A stretch of DNA of 13,516 nucleotides from NCBI GenBank assembly GCA_003557065.1, contig PWPS01000006.1, forward strand, positions 1 to 13,516, written 5' to 3'. Made by a program: the position numbers and the translations under genes. This stretch comes from Candidatus Nealsoniibacteriota bacterium (lineage in GTDB: Bacteria > Patescibacteriota > Minisyncoccia > Minisyncoccales > PWPS01). The stretch's first letter is position 1. Each line of letters opens with the position of its first letter. The notes beneath the pieces were generated by a model that made no database searches, had not been told where the DNA came from, and saw nothing but the letters and a program-made list of their open reading frames with translations. Positions 1 to 6,656 of this stretch are shown in pieces.

Positions 1-2
1 CT

Positions 3-725
3 GGATTAATGGAGGGAATCGCTAAGTTGAATGAGGGTGAGCAGGTGTGGATTCAAATAAAAGCGAAGCCCGTGACGCCCGACACGGATGGTGGCTTCTT
101 AAAGCAAGCTGAAATCGAAAAAAATAAATTATTAAATCGAGCAACGGGAGAGAAAAAACCCGCCAGATCAATATTTCAGATGCTCTCGGAGCTCTTTTCA
201 ACTGCTCAAATTTCCGATTACGATCCGGGTGATGATAAAGACCCGCTTTCTCCCGAATTAATGCTTTCTCCCGGGGAAAAAAGAAAGATAGACGGATTGG
301 AAAGAAAAATTTCCAAGAAATATTTCAAGTGTCACATACATCATATTTATATTGCCAGAAAGGATGCCATGTTCAAGCCCAACTTCAAGATGCCGATGAG
401 TTATTTCAATAATTTCGGTGACGGAAACGGGAATTCCATTCTTCCTTACGGAAAAACAATAACCAAACCCTCACAAAATTGGTATGATTGGTTTTGGTTT
501 CAAGAAAGAAGGAGATATCTGGCAAAAAGAAAGTTTTTGAGAAATTACGTTCGCAGGACGCCGATGTTTTATCCGAAAGTTTTGGAGCAAACCAATTTTA
601 TTTTAAATACGGAAGAGTTGGCGACTCTTTTTCACTTCCCGAGCAAGATTGCCGCCCCGCCATCCATTTTGGAAAGAGTTGAATCGAAAAAAGCGGAAGC
701 TCCATGGGGTTTACCTACGGAATAA
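3..725 (+). CDS. C-terminal part of CPR-type membrane protein partner of ATPase (partial)
   Basis: The reading frame is open to the left edge of the window (first whole codon at 3), so this is the C-terminal 240 residues or so of a larger protein, and the ATG at 9 is probably internal. The visible part begins with a 'GEQVWIQI' strand, followed by a charged linker, 'LSPGEKRKIDGLERKISKK', and near the end the block NTEELATLFHFP and then SKKAEAPWGLP. From memory, this ending is typical of a large membrane-anchored protein (DUF8128-like) encoded just before a VirD4/HerA-like ATPase in many CPR genomes; I cannot run a search to confirm this. No membrane segment lies in the visible part. The next gene starts 9 nt after the stop, which supports co-expression and a shared machine. 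The biochemical function is unknown. Confidence 0.8.
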   Translation, partial: GLMEGIAKLNEGEQVWIQIKAKPVTPDTDGGFLKQAEIEKNKLLNRATGEKKPARSIFQMLSELFSTAQISDYDPGDDKDPLSPELMLSPGEKRKIDGLERKISKKYFKCHIHHIYIARKDAMFKPNFKMPMSYFNNFGDGNGNSILPYGKTITKPSQNWYDWFWFQERRRYLAKRKFLRNYVRRTPMFYPKVLEQTNFILNTEELATLFHFPSKIAAPPSILERVESKKAEAPWGLPTE

Positions 726-734
726 TTTTGAAAT

Positions 735-2333
735 ATGGATAAAAAAAAAGATACAATTACATATTTTGGAAGAACTACTTTCCGAAACCAAAAAGATAAA
801 TTCGGGATAAAAAGAGATGATAGAAGAAGGCACTTCTATATCATCGGTAAGACCGGTATGGGTAAGACCGCTCTTTTGCAAAATATGATGGTTCAGGATA
901 TCTTGAACGGAGAAGGGTTCGGATTTGTTGATCCTCATGGAGAGGCGGCCGAAGAGCTTTTGGACTTTATTCCTCCCGAAAGAATAAATGACGTAATCTA
1001 TTTTAATCCGGCCGATGTTTCACATGCAATGGGTTTTAATGTTATGGAACATGTGGATAAGGATCAGAGACATTTGGTCGCCTCCGGTCTTATGGGAATT
1101 TTCAAAAAGATTTGGCCGGATGTATGGTCCGCCAGAATGGAGTATATTTTAAACAATACGGTTTTGGCTCTTTTGGAATATCCCAATTCGACAATGCTTG
1201 GAATAAATAGGATGATGGCCGATAAGCATTACCGAAAACAGGTTGTCAACAAGGTTTCCGATCCGATGGTAAGAAGTTTTTGGGAAAATGAATTCGGAAG
1301 ATATTCGGAGCAATTTGCCGTAGAGGCGACTGCCGCTATTCAAAACAAGGTGGGTCAATTCATTTCCGCTCCACTGATCAGAAATATAGTGGGTCAAGTC
1401 AAGTCTACGATAGATATGAGAGAAGTTATGGATGAGGGAAAGATTCTGATTCTTAATCTTTCAAAAGGAAGGGTGGGGGAAGATAATGCCAAACTTCTGG
1501 GAGGGCTTCTTGTAACGAAATTACAACTTGCCGCTATGAGCAGAGTTGATACTCCCGAAGAACAAAGAAAAGACTTCTTTCTTTATATCGATGAGTTTCA
1601 AAATTTTGCCACCAAGTCTTTTGTGACAATCCTTTCTGAGGCACGTAAATACAGACTGGCTTTGGTTTTAGCACATCAGTACATATCTCAACTCGAAGAG
1701 GATGAAAAAGTTGGACACTCTATGAAAGATGCCGTATTTGGAAATGTGGGTACTATCGTTTCTTTCAGGGTAGGTTCGGAAGATGCCGAGGTTTTGGAAA
1801 AAGAATTTACTCCGGGAATTTATCCGGAAGACTTTATCAATCTGCCGAAGTATCACACCTATGTAAAATTGATGATTGACGGTATTTCCGCTAAGCCCTT
1901 TTCGGCTGAAACCCTGCCGCCTCCGGACGCTCCTGGAAGCTCGAATAAAGAGAAGATAATCAGGGTATCCAAGGAAAGATATGCAATTCCAAGAGAGACA
2001 ATAGAAGAAAAACTAAGTAGATGGTTGGGAGAATTCGAAGAAACAGCCGCCTCCAGTGTTGATCTTTATGACGCAAAGTGTTCAAATTGTGGAAAGAAAA
2101 CAAAAGTACCCTTTATTCCGGATGGAAGTCGTCCTACATATTGCAGAACTTGTAGGAAAAAAATGGAAGAAATAGAAGCTCAGAAAAAGAAAAAAGAAGA
2201 AAAAAAAGAAGAAAAAAGAAAGCCGGAGGGAAAATCTTTGAGAGAAGCGTTGATGGAAGAGAGAAAGGAAACTTCCGAGAGTAGTTCCGATCTCAGGAAT
2301 GCTCTTAGAGAAGCTTTAAATAAAAAAGATTAA
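735..2333 (+). CDS. VirD4/HerA-like P-loop ATPase with C-terminal zinc ribbon
   Basis: This 532-residue protein has a Walker A motif GKTGMGKT at residues 38-45 and a Walker B strand FFLYIDEF ending in D286-E287, with HQYISQL near 314 as a probable sensor region. 'DPHGE' (66-70) and 'INDVIYFNP' (84-92) are typical of the TraG/VirD4-HerA-like ATPases of CPR bacteria and conjugative elements. There is no N-terminal membrane segment, so it probably docks on a membrane partner; the gene just upstream is the obvious candidate. After the ATPase core (to about 395) comes a zinc ribbon with C449/C452 and C470/C473. A Lys/Glu-rich coiled stretch follows (474-500), then short LREAL-type repeats. The likely role is pumping DNA or protein across or along the membrane, but the substrate is not known. 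The stop overlaps the pgk start by 1 nt (TAATG). Confidence 0.88.
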   Translation: MDKKKDTITYFGRTTFRNQKDKFGIKRDDRRRHFYIIGKTGMGKTALLQNMMVQDILNGEGFGFVDPHGEAAEELLDFIPPERINDVIYFNPADVSHAMGFNVMEHVDKDQRHLVASGLMGIFKKIWPDVWSARMEYILNNTVLALLEYPNSTMLGINRMMADKHYRKQVVNKVSDPMVRSFWENEFGRYSEQFAVEATAAIQNKVGQFISAPLIRNIVGQVKSTIDMREVMDEGKILILNLSKGRVGEDNAKLLGGLLVTKLQLAAMSRVDTPEEQRKDFFLYIDEFQNFATKSFVTILSEARKYRLALVLAHQYISQLEEDEKVGHSMKDAVFGNVGTIVSFRVGSEDAEVLEKEFTPGIYPEDFINLPKYHTYVKLMIDGISAKPFSAETLPPPDAPGSSNKEKIIRVSKERYAIPRETIEEKLSRWLGEFEETAASSVDLYDAKCSNCGKKTKVPFIPDGSRPTYCRTCRKKMEEIEAQKKKKEEKKEEKRKPEGKSLREALMEERKETSESSSDLRNALREALNKKD

Positions 2334-3541
2334 TGAAAAACTTAAAAGACATCAGTGTTAAAAATAAAAAAGTTTTGGTCAGGTGTGATTTCAATGTCTC
2401 TATCGAGAATGGAGTGGTTGTCGATGATTTCAGGATAAAAGAAGCGATGCCTACTATTAGGAGTCTTTCTGCCAGGGGGGCGAAAGTTGTTTTGATGAGT
2501 CATCTCGGAAGACCGAAAAAGCAAAAATCCTTCAAAGAGGAAGGTGTTTTTTCTTCTCTTAAAGATTTTATCTTTGATGGTAATGGAGATGACTCTTTAA
2601 AGCCCGTTTACAGAGAGCTTTCGAAGCACCTGGATAAGATCTTTTTTGTCAACGATTGTATCGGAAGTAGGGTTGAAAGAAGAATTAAAAGAATGACACC
2701 CGGAGATGTTCTGCTTTTGGAAAACCTGAGATACTATAAAGAGGAGGAAGAGTGTGATGAAGATTTTTCTAAAATGCTTTCCAGACTGGGTGATATATAT
2801 GTAAATAATGCTTTTTCCGTTTCGCACAGAAATCACGCCTCTATCAGTGGAGTTACCAATTATTTAAAATCATATCCCGGTCTCCTTTTGGAGAGAGAGA
2901 CAAGAGTTTTGGGAAGACTAAAGAAAAGAGTTAATCACCCATTCGTAGTGATTGTCGGTGGAGCTAAAATTGACTCCAAAATGAAAACGGTTGATTGTTT
3001 CGTGGATAGAGCTGACGCCATACTTTTAGGTGGAAAGGTGGCCAACACGATACTTATTGCAAAAGGACTGGCCACCAATAAGCCGCTTCCCGATGAGGAA
3101 ACGATTAAAAGATTGGAGAAAATAGATCCGGCCTCCCCGAAATTCAGGTTGCCGGTTGATGTAATAGCTTCTTCCGATGAAGGCGCTACTCATGTAAGAG
3201 AGGCCGGGGTGGGTGAGGTTAGGAAGAAGGAAGAGATTTATGACATCGGTCCCGAGACGATAGAAATATACAGCAATGTTATAAGAGAGGCCAGAACCAT
3301 AGTTTGGGCAGGACCTTTGGGATATTTTGAGAAGAAAGAGTTTAGAAAAGGAACCGAAGTAATCGCCAAAAGAATAATCGAAAATAGTAATGCTTTGTCC
3401 GTAATAGGGGGTGGTGATACCGGATATGCGTTGAAGATGTTGAATTTACGTGAGTATGTTGATCATATTTCGGCGGGAGGAGGAGCTATGCTCAGTTTTC
3501 TTTCAAATGAAAAAATGCCCGGATTAGAAGCTTTAAATTAA
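2333..3541 (+). CDS. pgk: Phosphoglycerate kinase
   Basis: Transfers phosphate between 1,3-bisphosphoglycerate and ADP in glycolysis, in the cytoplasm. Family motifs run in order through the 402 residues: RCDFN (17-21), SHLGRP (56-61), LLLENLRYY (127-135), HRNHAS (165-170), GGAK (209-212), DIGPETIE (304-311), WAGPLG (325-330), GGGDT (359-363) and HISAGGG (378-384). The protein is complete but divergent. It carries about 18-20 extra residues around 64-88, between the HLGRP loop and the SLKPV helix. The usual WNGP is WAGP, and the usual NDAF before the His loop is NNAF. The ATG overlaps the stop of the ATPase gene, and the next gene follows after 5 nt, so pgk is expressed within this operon, an odd partner for DNA-handling genes. 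The identification is secure. Confidence 0.97.
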   Translation: MKNLKDISVKNKKVLVRCDFNVSIENGVVVDDFRIKEAMPTIRSLSARGAKVVLMSHLGRPKKQKSFKEEGVFSSLKDFIFDGNGDDSLKPVYRELSKHLDKIFFVNDCIGSRVERRIKRMTPGDVLLLENLRYYKEEEECDEDFSKMLSRLGDIYVNNAFSVSHRNHASISGVTNYLKSYPGLLLERETRVLGRLKKRVNHPFVVIVGGAKIDSKMKTVDCFVDRADAILLGGKVANTILIAKGLATNKPLPDEETIKRLEKIDPASPKFRLPVDVIASSDEGATHVREAGVGEVRKKEEIYDIGPETIEIYSNVIREARTIVWAGPLGYFEKKEFRKGTEVIAKRIIENSNALSVIGGGDTGYALKMLNLREYVDHISAGGGAMLSFLSNEKMPGLEALN

Positions 3542-3546
3542 AATTT

Positions 3547-4626
3547 ATGAGGAATTTACCCGAAGTGGCTGACAAGATTAGATCGGCTGAAAATATAATA
3601 CTTTACAGTGATTCCGATTTGGACGGAGTTACCTCCGCTTTAATTTTAAAAAAAACTCTTGCAGAAATAGGAAAAAGTAGCACCTGTTTTTTTACCGATA
3701 GAGAGAGAAGGGGATATGGACTGAATCGAGAATCGGTTGATATGATTTTACATAAGGCACCGGGTCTTTTAATTGCGATGGATTGTGGAATAAGTAACTT
3801 TGAGGGGGTTGAATATGCTAAAGATAAGGGTTTTGATGTTTTCATTCTTGACCATCATAAACCTCATGAAAAAATACCCAAGGCCGATTTGATAGTTTGC
3901 CCCAAGCTTTTTGATGATGATTTTAAAGAAAGACCCAATGCCGGAATTATAATGGAGCTTTCAGAATTGATATTAAAGAAAAAGCGAGCTGATTTTATCG
4001 AATATACGGCGATAGCTATTATTGCCGATATGATGATTCAAGAGAACGTCAATGCCGAGATTTTATTTGAAGCCAGGCAGAATTTTCCGGCCACAGAGGC
4101 TGTAAAAGTCTTTTCGGGTTTGATAGGTGAAAGTGACCCATTGGAAGTTTATCGCAGAATATCCTCCATAATGAATGTGACTGAAATCATATCGGGAACT
4201 CCGGAATCGTTTCACTTTTTTCTAATAGAAGAGAAAGACCATCTGAAGACCATGGGAAAAAAGTTAATCTCCGACTATGAGGAAAGAAAAAAGCAGGTTG
4301 AAAAGATTAAAAAAGAAATAATGCAGGAGGCGGGTGGTAGTTCAATAATATTTATCGGATCGAATGAGTGGCCAAGTCATCTTTTGGGAAAAATAGCTTC
4401 TAAAGTTTTGAATGATCTCGATAAACCGGTTTTTCTTTACAAAGATAAGGGAGAGGTATGTCAGGGAACCGTTCGGGTCCCGAAAGGAGTTGATGCCGTT
4501 GAGGCAATGAAAGTTTCCGAAAATATATTGGAAAATTATGGAGGACATCCTCCCGCTGCCGGATTTACTCTAAAAAAAGAAAACTTGGATGAATTTAAAA
4601 ACAATTTAATAGAATATTTCAAATGA
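3547..4626 (+). CDS. RecJ-like DHH/DHHA1 phosphoesterase
   Basis: A 359-residue protein of the DHH superfamily. It shows motif I YSDSDLDG (20-27; metal-ligand Asp), motif II MDCGIS (78-83), the DHH signature LDHHKP (101-106) and a conserved 'IAIIADMM' segment (156-163). The C-terminal DHHA1 domain ends in GGHPPAAGF (332-340), the substrate-binding glycine loop. Family members hydrolyse phosphodiester bonds with Mn ions: RecJ is a 5'-3' single-strand DNA exonuclease, and the short NrnA type degrades nanoRNA or pAp. The order and spacing look RecJ-like, but the protein is much shorter than full RecJ (about 570 residues) and lacks its OB-fold region. The substrate could therefore be short ssDNA, RNA or a dinucleotide. 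Its neighbour rnhA, overlapping by 4 nt, favours a nucleic-acid processing role. No clear Shine-Dalgarno precedes the start. Confidence 0.9.
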   Translation: MRNLPEVADKIRSAENIILYSDSDLDGVTSALILKKTLAEIGKSSTCFFTDRERRGYGLNRESVDMILHKAPGLLIAMDCGISNFEGVEYAKDKGFDVFILDHHKPHEKIPKADLIVCPKLFDDDFKERPNAGIIMELSELILKKKRADFIEYTAIAIIADMMIQENVNAEILFEARQNFPATEAVKVFSGLIGESDPLEVYRRISSIMNVTEIISGTPESFHFFLIEEKDHLKTMGKKLISDYEERKKQVEKIKKEIMQEAGGSSIIFIGSNEWPSHLLGKIASKVLNDLDKPVFLYKDKGEVCQGTVRVPKGVDAVEAMKVSENILENYGGHPPAAGFTLKKENLDEFKNNLIEYFK

Positions 4627-5066
4627 AAAAGATAATTGCATACACCGATGGAGGAGCAAGAGGAAATCCGGGTCCCGCTGCGGCCGGAGTTGTTTTCTGT
4701 AACGAAAAAAAGGAAATTATAGAAAAGCACTCCAAATATCTTGGAGATAATCTAACCAATAACGTAGCCGAATACGAAGCCGCAATTTTCGCTTTGCAAA
4801 AATTCAAGTCTCGTTTTGGGAAGGAGTTGGCAAAAAAAACGGAAATAGAGATAGTTACGGACTCCGAGTTAATGTATAAACAATTCAAAGGAGAATACAA
4901 GATAACTGATGAAAAAATGCAGAAGCTGTTTGTTGAGTTAAGAAATTTGACGATAGATTTTAAGAAAGTAAAAATGAAGGCTGTTTCAAGAAAATACAAT
5001 ACGGACGCGGATGAGATGGTAAATCAGGAATTGGATAAAAGAGAAAAAAACCCAAAGATGTTCTAA
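4623..5066 (+). CDS. rnhA: Ribonuclease HI family protein
   Basis: RNase H cleaves the RNA strand of RNA-DNA hybrids with two metal ions held by four carboxylates. All four can be placed in this 147-residue protein: D9 in YTDGGARGNPGP (7-18), E50 in NNVAEYEA (46-53), D80 in VTDSELM (78-84) and D130 in the NTDADEMVN segment (127-134). The form resembles the shorter archaeal/YpdQ-like RNase HI: it has 'SRKYNTDAD' rather than the HxGHxxN loop of the E. coli enzyme, and it has no N-terminal hybrid-binding domain. The start overlaps the previous stop (ATGA). A promoter region follows the gene, so this is the likely end of the upstream operon, although I see no clear intrinsic terminator after it. 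Confidence 0.93.
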   Translation: MKKIIAYTDGGARGNPGPAAAGVVFCNEKKEIIEKHSKYLGDNLTNNVAEYEAAIFALQKFKSRFGKELAKKTEIEIVTDSELMYKQFKGEYKITDEKMQKLFVELRNLTIDFKKVKMKAVSRKYNTDADEMVNQELDKREKNPKMF

Positions 5067-5103
5067 TTGGGAGATGTGCGGTTATATTGACTTAGGTGTA
5101 GAG

Positions 5104-5132
5104 TTGACTTTTCTAGGTTAAAAGGTTATAAT
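5104..5132 (+). promoter_or_regulatory. sigma70-type promoter of the greA-like gene
   Basis: The -35 is TTGACT (5104-5109), the spacer is exactly 17 bp and the -10 is a perfect TATAAT (5127-5132). The predicted start of transcription is near 5139, giving a leader of about 38 nt. A second TTGACTT lies at 5087-5093, exactly 17 bp upstream of the -35, but no -10 matches it. This is the best promoter match in the window. Confidence 0.85.
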
Positions 5133-5163
5133 TACAAACCGTTGATTTCTTTAAAAAAACAGT

Positions 5164-5170
5164 AGGAGGG
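5164..5170 (+). promoter_or_regulatory. Strong Shine-Dalgarno of the greA-like gene
   Basis: AGGAGGG ends 6 nt before the ATG at 5177. It fixes the start codon and is by far the strongest ribosome binding site in the window; most other genes here have little or none. Confidence 0.85.
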
Positions 5171-5176
5171 TGAAAG

Positions 5177-5626
5177 ATGGGAAAAAGTTTTTTAACCAAG
5201 GAAGGCAAAAGGAAATACGAACAGGAGAGAACTGAATTACTGCAAGCTTGTAGGCAACAAGGACAGTCGATGTCGGGGCTGAAATTCAAAAAAGATTCGT
5301 GCAATGTTGAGCTAATCAATCAACAAGACGAGCTGTCAAGATTGAGGTCCAGGCTCAAGGAAGTCGAGCAAATTTTGGAAAACAGTGAAATTATTGAAGA
5401 TCGCAAGTTCGATCGAGTTGAGATTGGAGCCAAAGTAATATTGAAATTCGGAGATGAAAGCAATGCGGAAACTTATCGAATAGGCGTCAAAGATCCTGGG
5501 ATATACACGATCTCAACGGAAGCTCCTCTTTATAGAGAGCTAATAGGAAAAAAACCCGGAGAAATAGTAGAATACTCAAACGATAACGGGGACGAATACA
5601 GTGTAGAAATTAAAGATATAATATAG
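5177..5626 (+). CDS. greA: GreA/GreB-like transcript factor with non-canonical coiled-coil tip
   Basis: GreA inserts a coiled coil into the RNA polymerase secondary channel, and two acidic tip residues trigger cleavage of backtracked RNA. This 149-residue protein starts with the typical FLTKEG (5-10). It has a long helical hairpin (11-72, ending VEQILENSEII) and a C-terminal FKBP-like domain with 'VEIGAKVIL' (81-89), 'ETYRIG' and 'YRELIGKKPGEIVEY' (118-132), all normal for the family. The tip is abnormal: where GreA has GDLxENAEY this protein reads KKDSCNVEL (38-46). At most one acidic residue (D40) is near position, and the second (E44 of E. coli GreA) is Cys or missing. It could be a cleavage-inactive channel factor like Gfh1, or a reduced GreA. 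It stands alone between its own promoter and terminator, and the symbol reflects family only. Confidence 0.85.
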   Translation: MGKSFLTKEGKRKYEQERTELLQACRQQGQSMSGLKFKKDSCNVELINQQDELSRLRSRLKEVEQILENSEIIEDRKFDRVEIGAKVILKFGDESNAETYRIGVKDPGIYTISTEAPLYRELIGKKPGEIVEYSNDNGDEYSVEIKDII

Positions 5627-5636
5627 TCCGGGTTGC

Positions 5637-5666
5637 AGAGAGGGATAATTCCCTCTCTTTTATTTT
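5637..5666 (+). terminator. Intrinsic terminator after the greA-like gene
   Basis: The perfect 8-bp stem AGAGAGGG (5637-5644) / CCCTCTCT (5651-5658) has a 6-nt loop and is followed by a T-rich run (TTTATTTT). It starts 10 nt after the greA stop. The hairpin also lies just beyond the stop of the convergent - strand gene (5660), but in that direction no T-tract follows, so it should work mainly on the + strand. Confidence 0.88.
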
Positions 5667-6331
5667 GTAATGATGTTTTCAACAAGATGATCCCTTCTTC
5701 TTTCAAGGGATGATATTTCTCTTGAATTTTCGGTTTCGTAGTAGAAAGAAAGTATATAGTTATCCCAAGGAATAAATAATTCTCCCGAACTATAACCGTT
5801 CATTCTAACTACTTCAATTCCATCTCCCAAAGGTGTTTCTCGTCTCCGTTCAAGAACGATGTTTAAGAAGGCTCTTTGCATATCGGGAGTTTCATCCCTG
5901 GGACCCTTTTCTTCTATTTTTTTTTCGATCCAATCCGATAATGATAACTCGTCGGGATTTTCAAAAACGGCGTGAATAATTCCTTCATAATTTATTGCAA
6001 ATTCGGTTCTTTCACGCAAACCGAAAAGTTGAGCTTCTTGTATTCTTTCGATATTTTCGGCGATATTAATAATTCGGTAGCCGTGTAATTCGTTGTCGAA
6101 AGTCTCCGGTTCGGGTTCATCTTCCGGTTCGGGTTCCAGTTCGTCAGGTAGTGGATCTTCTTCTACAATTTCCGGTTGCGGCTCATAGGGGCCGATAAGT
6201 CTTGTCTGCCAAAGCCCGTAGATTAAAAAACCCAAAAAAACAAGCCCTATGGAAGTGAAGATAAGAGTTAGCTCTTCTTGTGATAATTCACTCACTAACT
6301 TCCTAAAGTTTTTTATAATTTTTTGAAACAT
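5660..6331 (-). CDS. Single-pass membrane protein with Glu/Pro linker, unknown function
   Basis: I do not recognise this 223-residue protein. It has a short basic N-terminus (1-20), one hydrophobic segment (about 22-41, 'LTLIFTSIGLVFLGFLIYGL') and an acidic proline-rich linker (47-78, with EPEPEDEPEPE). A mixed globular domain follows (80-223), containing 'FAINYEGIIHAVF', a Trp-containing amphipathic helix near 134 and 'GELFIPWDNYILSFYYE'. The topology suggests a membrane anchor holding the C-terminal domain outside the cell, reached through the extended linker. There are no cysteines, no catalytic motif and no lipobox. It is the only - strand gene, convergent with greA and divergent from the RimP-like gene with only 15 nt between the two start codons. 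I see no clear Shine-Dalgarno, and its promoter must lie in or very near the RimP-like gene. Confidence 0.75.
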   Translation of the reverse strand: MFQKIIKNFRKLVSELSQEELTLIFTSIGLVFLGFLIYGLWQTRLIGPYEPQPEIVEEDPLPDELEPEPEDEPEPETFDNELHGYRIINIAENIERIQEAQLFGLRERTEFAINYEGIIHAVFENPDELSLSDWIEKKIEEKGPRDETPDMQRAFLNIVLERRRETPLGDGIEVVRMNGYSSGELFIPWDNYILSFYYETENSREISSLERRRDHLVENIITK

Positions 6332-6339
6332 GTTAAAAT
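6331..6339 (+). promoter_or_regulatory. Putative extended -10 promoter for the RimP-like gene
   Basis: TGTTAAAAT is an extended -10 (TGn plus TAAAAT). There is no good -35. The predicted transcript start falls at about 6346-6347, on the ATG at 6347, which would make the mRNA leaderless. The motif overlaps the 8-bp palindrome AACATGTT (6327-6334) and the start codon of the - strand gene. It is weak on its own; the similar arrangement at 13051-13089 gives some support. Confidence 0.4.
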
Positions 6340-6346
6340 GAGGACG

Positions 6347-6592
6347 ATGGAAAATGAATTAAAAAAAATAATACCACCGATAGTTGAGTCAGAGGGACTT
6401 GTTTGTGATTCCATAGAGATTGGAAAGACGGACGGCCAGCACTCGATTACCGTAAACATAAAGAAAGAGGAAGGAAAAATAGCGGTTGATGACTGCTCCA
6501 GAGTTTCCAGAATTATTGATCCGATAATAGAAGACAGAAACTATTTTAAAGGAGAGAGATATTTACTAATAGTATCATCTTCCGGTTCGTAA
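6347..6592 (+). CDS. RimP-like protein, N-terminal domain only
   Basis: RimP assists 30S ribosomal subunit maturation and has an N-terminal alpha/beta domain plus a C-terminal SH3-like domain. This 81-residue product matches only the first: it starts 'MENELKKIIPPIVESEGL', has a central strand 'HSITVNIKKEEGKIAVDDCSRVSR', and ends 'YLLIVSSSGS', where full RimP continues through VSSPGxxR into the second domain. The following 64 nt are a hairpin-forming spacer and then another gene, so the second domain is not simply frameshifted. I chose ATG 6347 because family members start at this point; a TTG at 6323 or an ATG at 6338 would add non-conserved residues. It could be a natural single-domain form or a decayed rimP. 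NusA and InfB, the usual neighbours, are absent here. Confidence 0.65.
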   Translation: MENELKKIIPPIVESEGLVCDSIEIGKTDGQHSITVNIKKEEGKIAVDDCSRVSRIIDPIIEDRNYFKGERYLLIVSSSGS

Positions 6593-6644
6593 AAACTTGG
6601 TTAATTATATTATTTTTAAAGAGTAATAACAACCAAGACCGAAC
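6585..6644 (+). other. Imperfect long hairpin between RimP-like gene and amidase-like pair
   Basis: GTTCG (6585-6589) pairs with CGAAC (6640-6644), and CTTGGTT (6596-6602) with AACCAAG (6631-6637). Inside, TTATT and AATAA can pair further. An internal loop of 6 nt against 2 nt separates the two main stems. The RimP-like stop codon lies within it, and the next start codon is 12 nt beyond. There is no T-tract after it, so it is not a standard terminator; it may be an RNA processing or stability element, or an attenuator. Confidence 0.5.
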
Positions 6645-6656
6645 GAGCCGAAAATT

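Noticed and set aside
488..682. 64-codon + strand frame within the first gene
   Set aside because: It overlaps the conserved NTEELATLFHFP coding frame and has no recognisable features.
4619..4999. Open frame of 126 codons on the - strand
   Set aside because: It is antisense to the RNase HI gene, whose catalytic motifs are all present on the + strand; the antisense product resembles no family I know.
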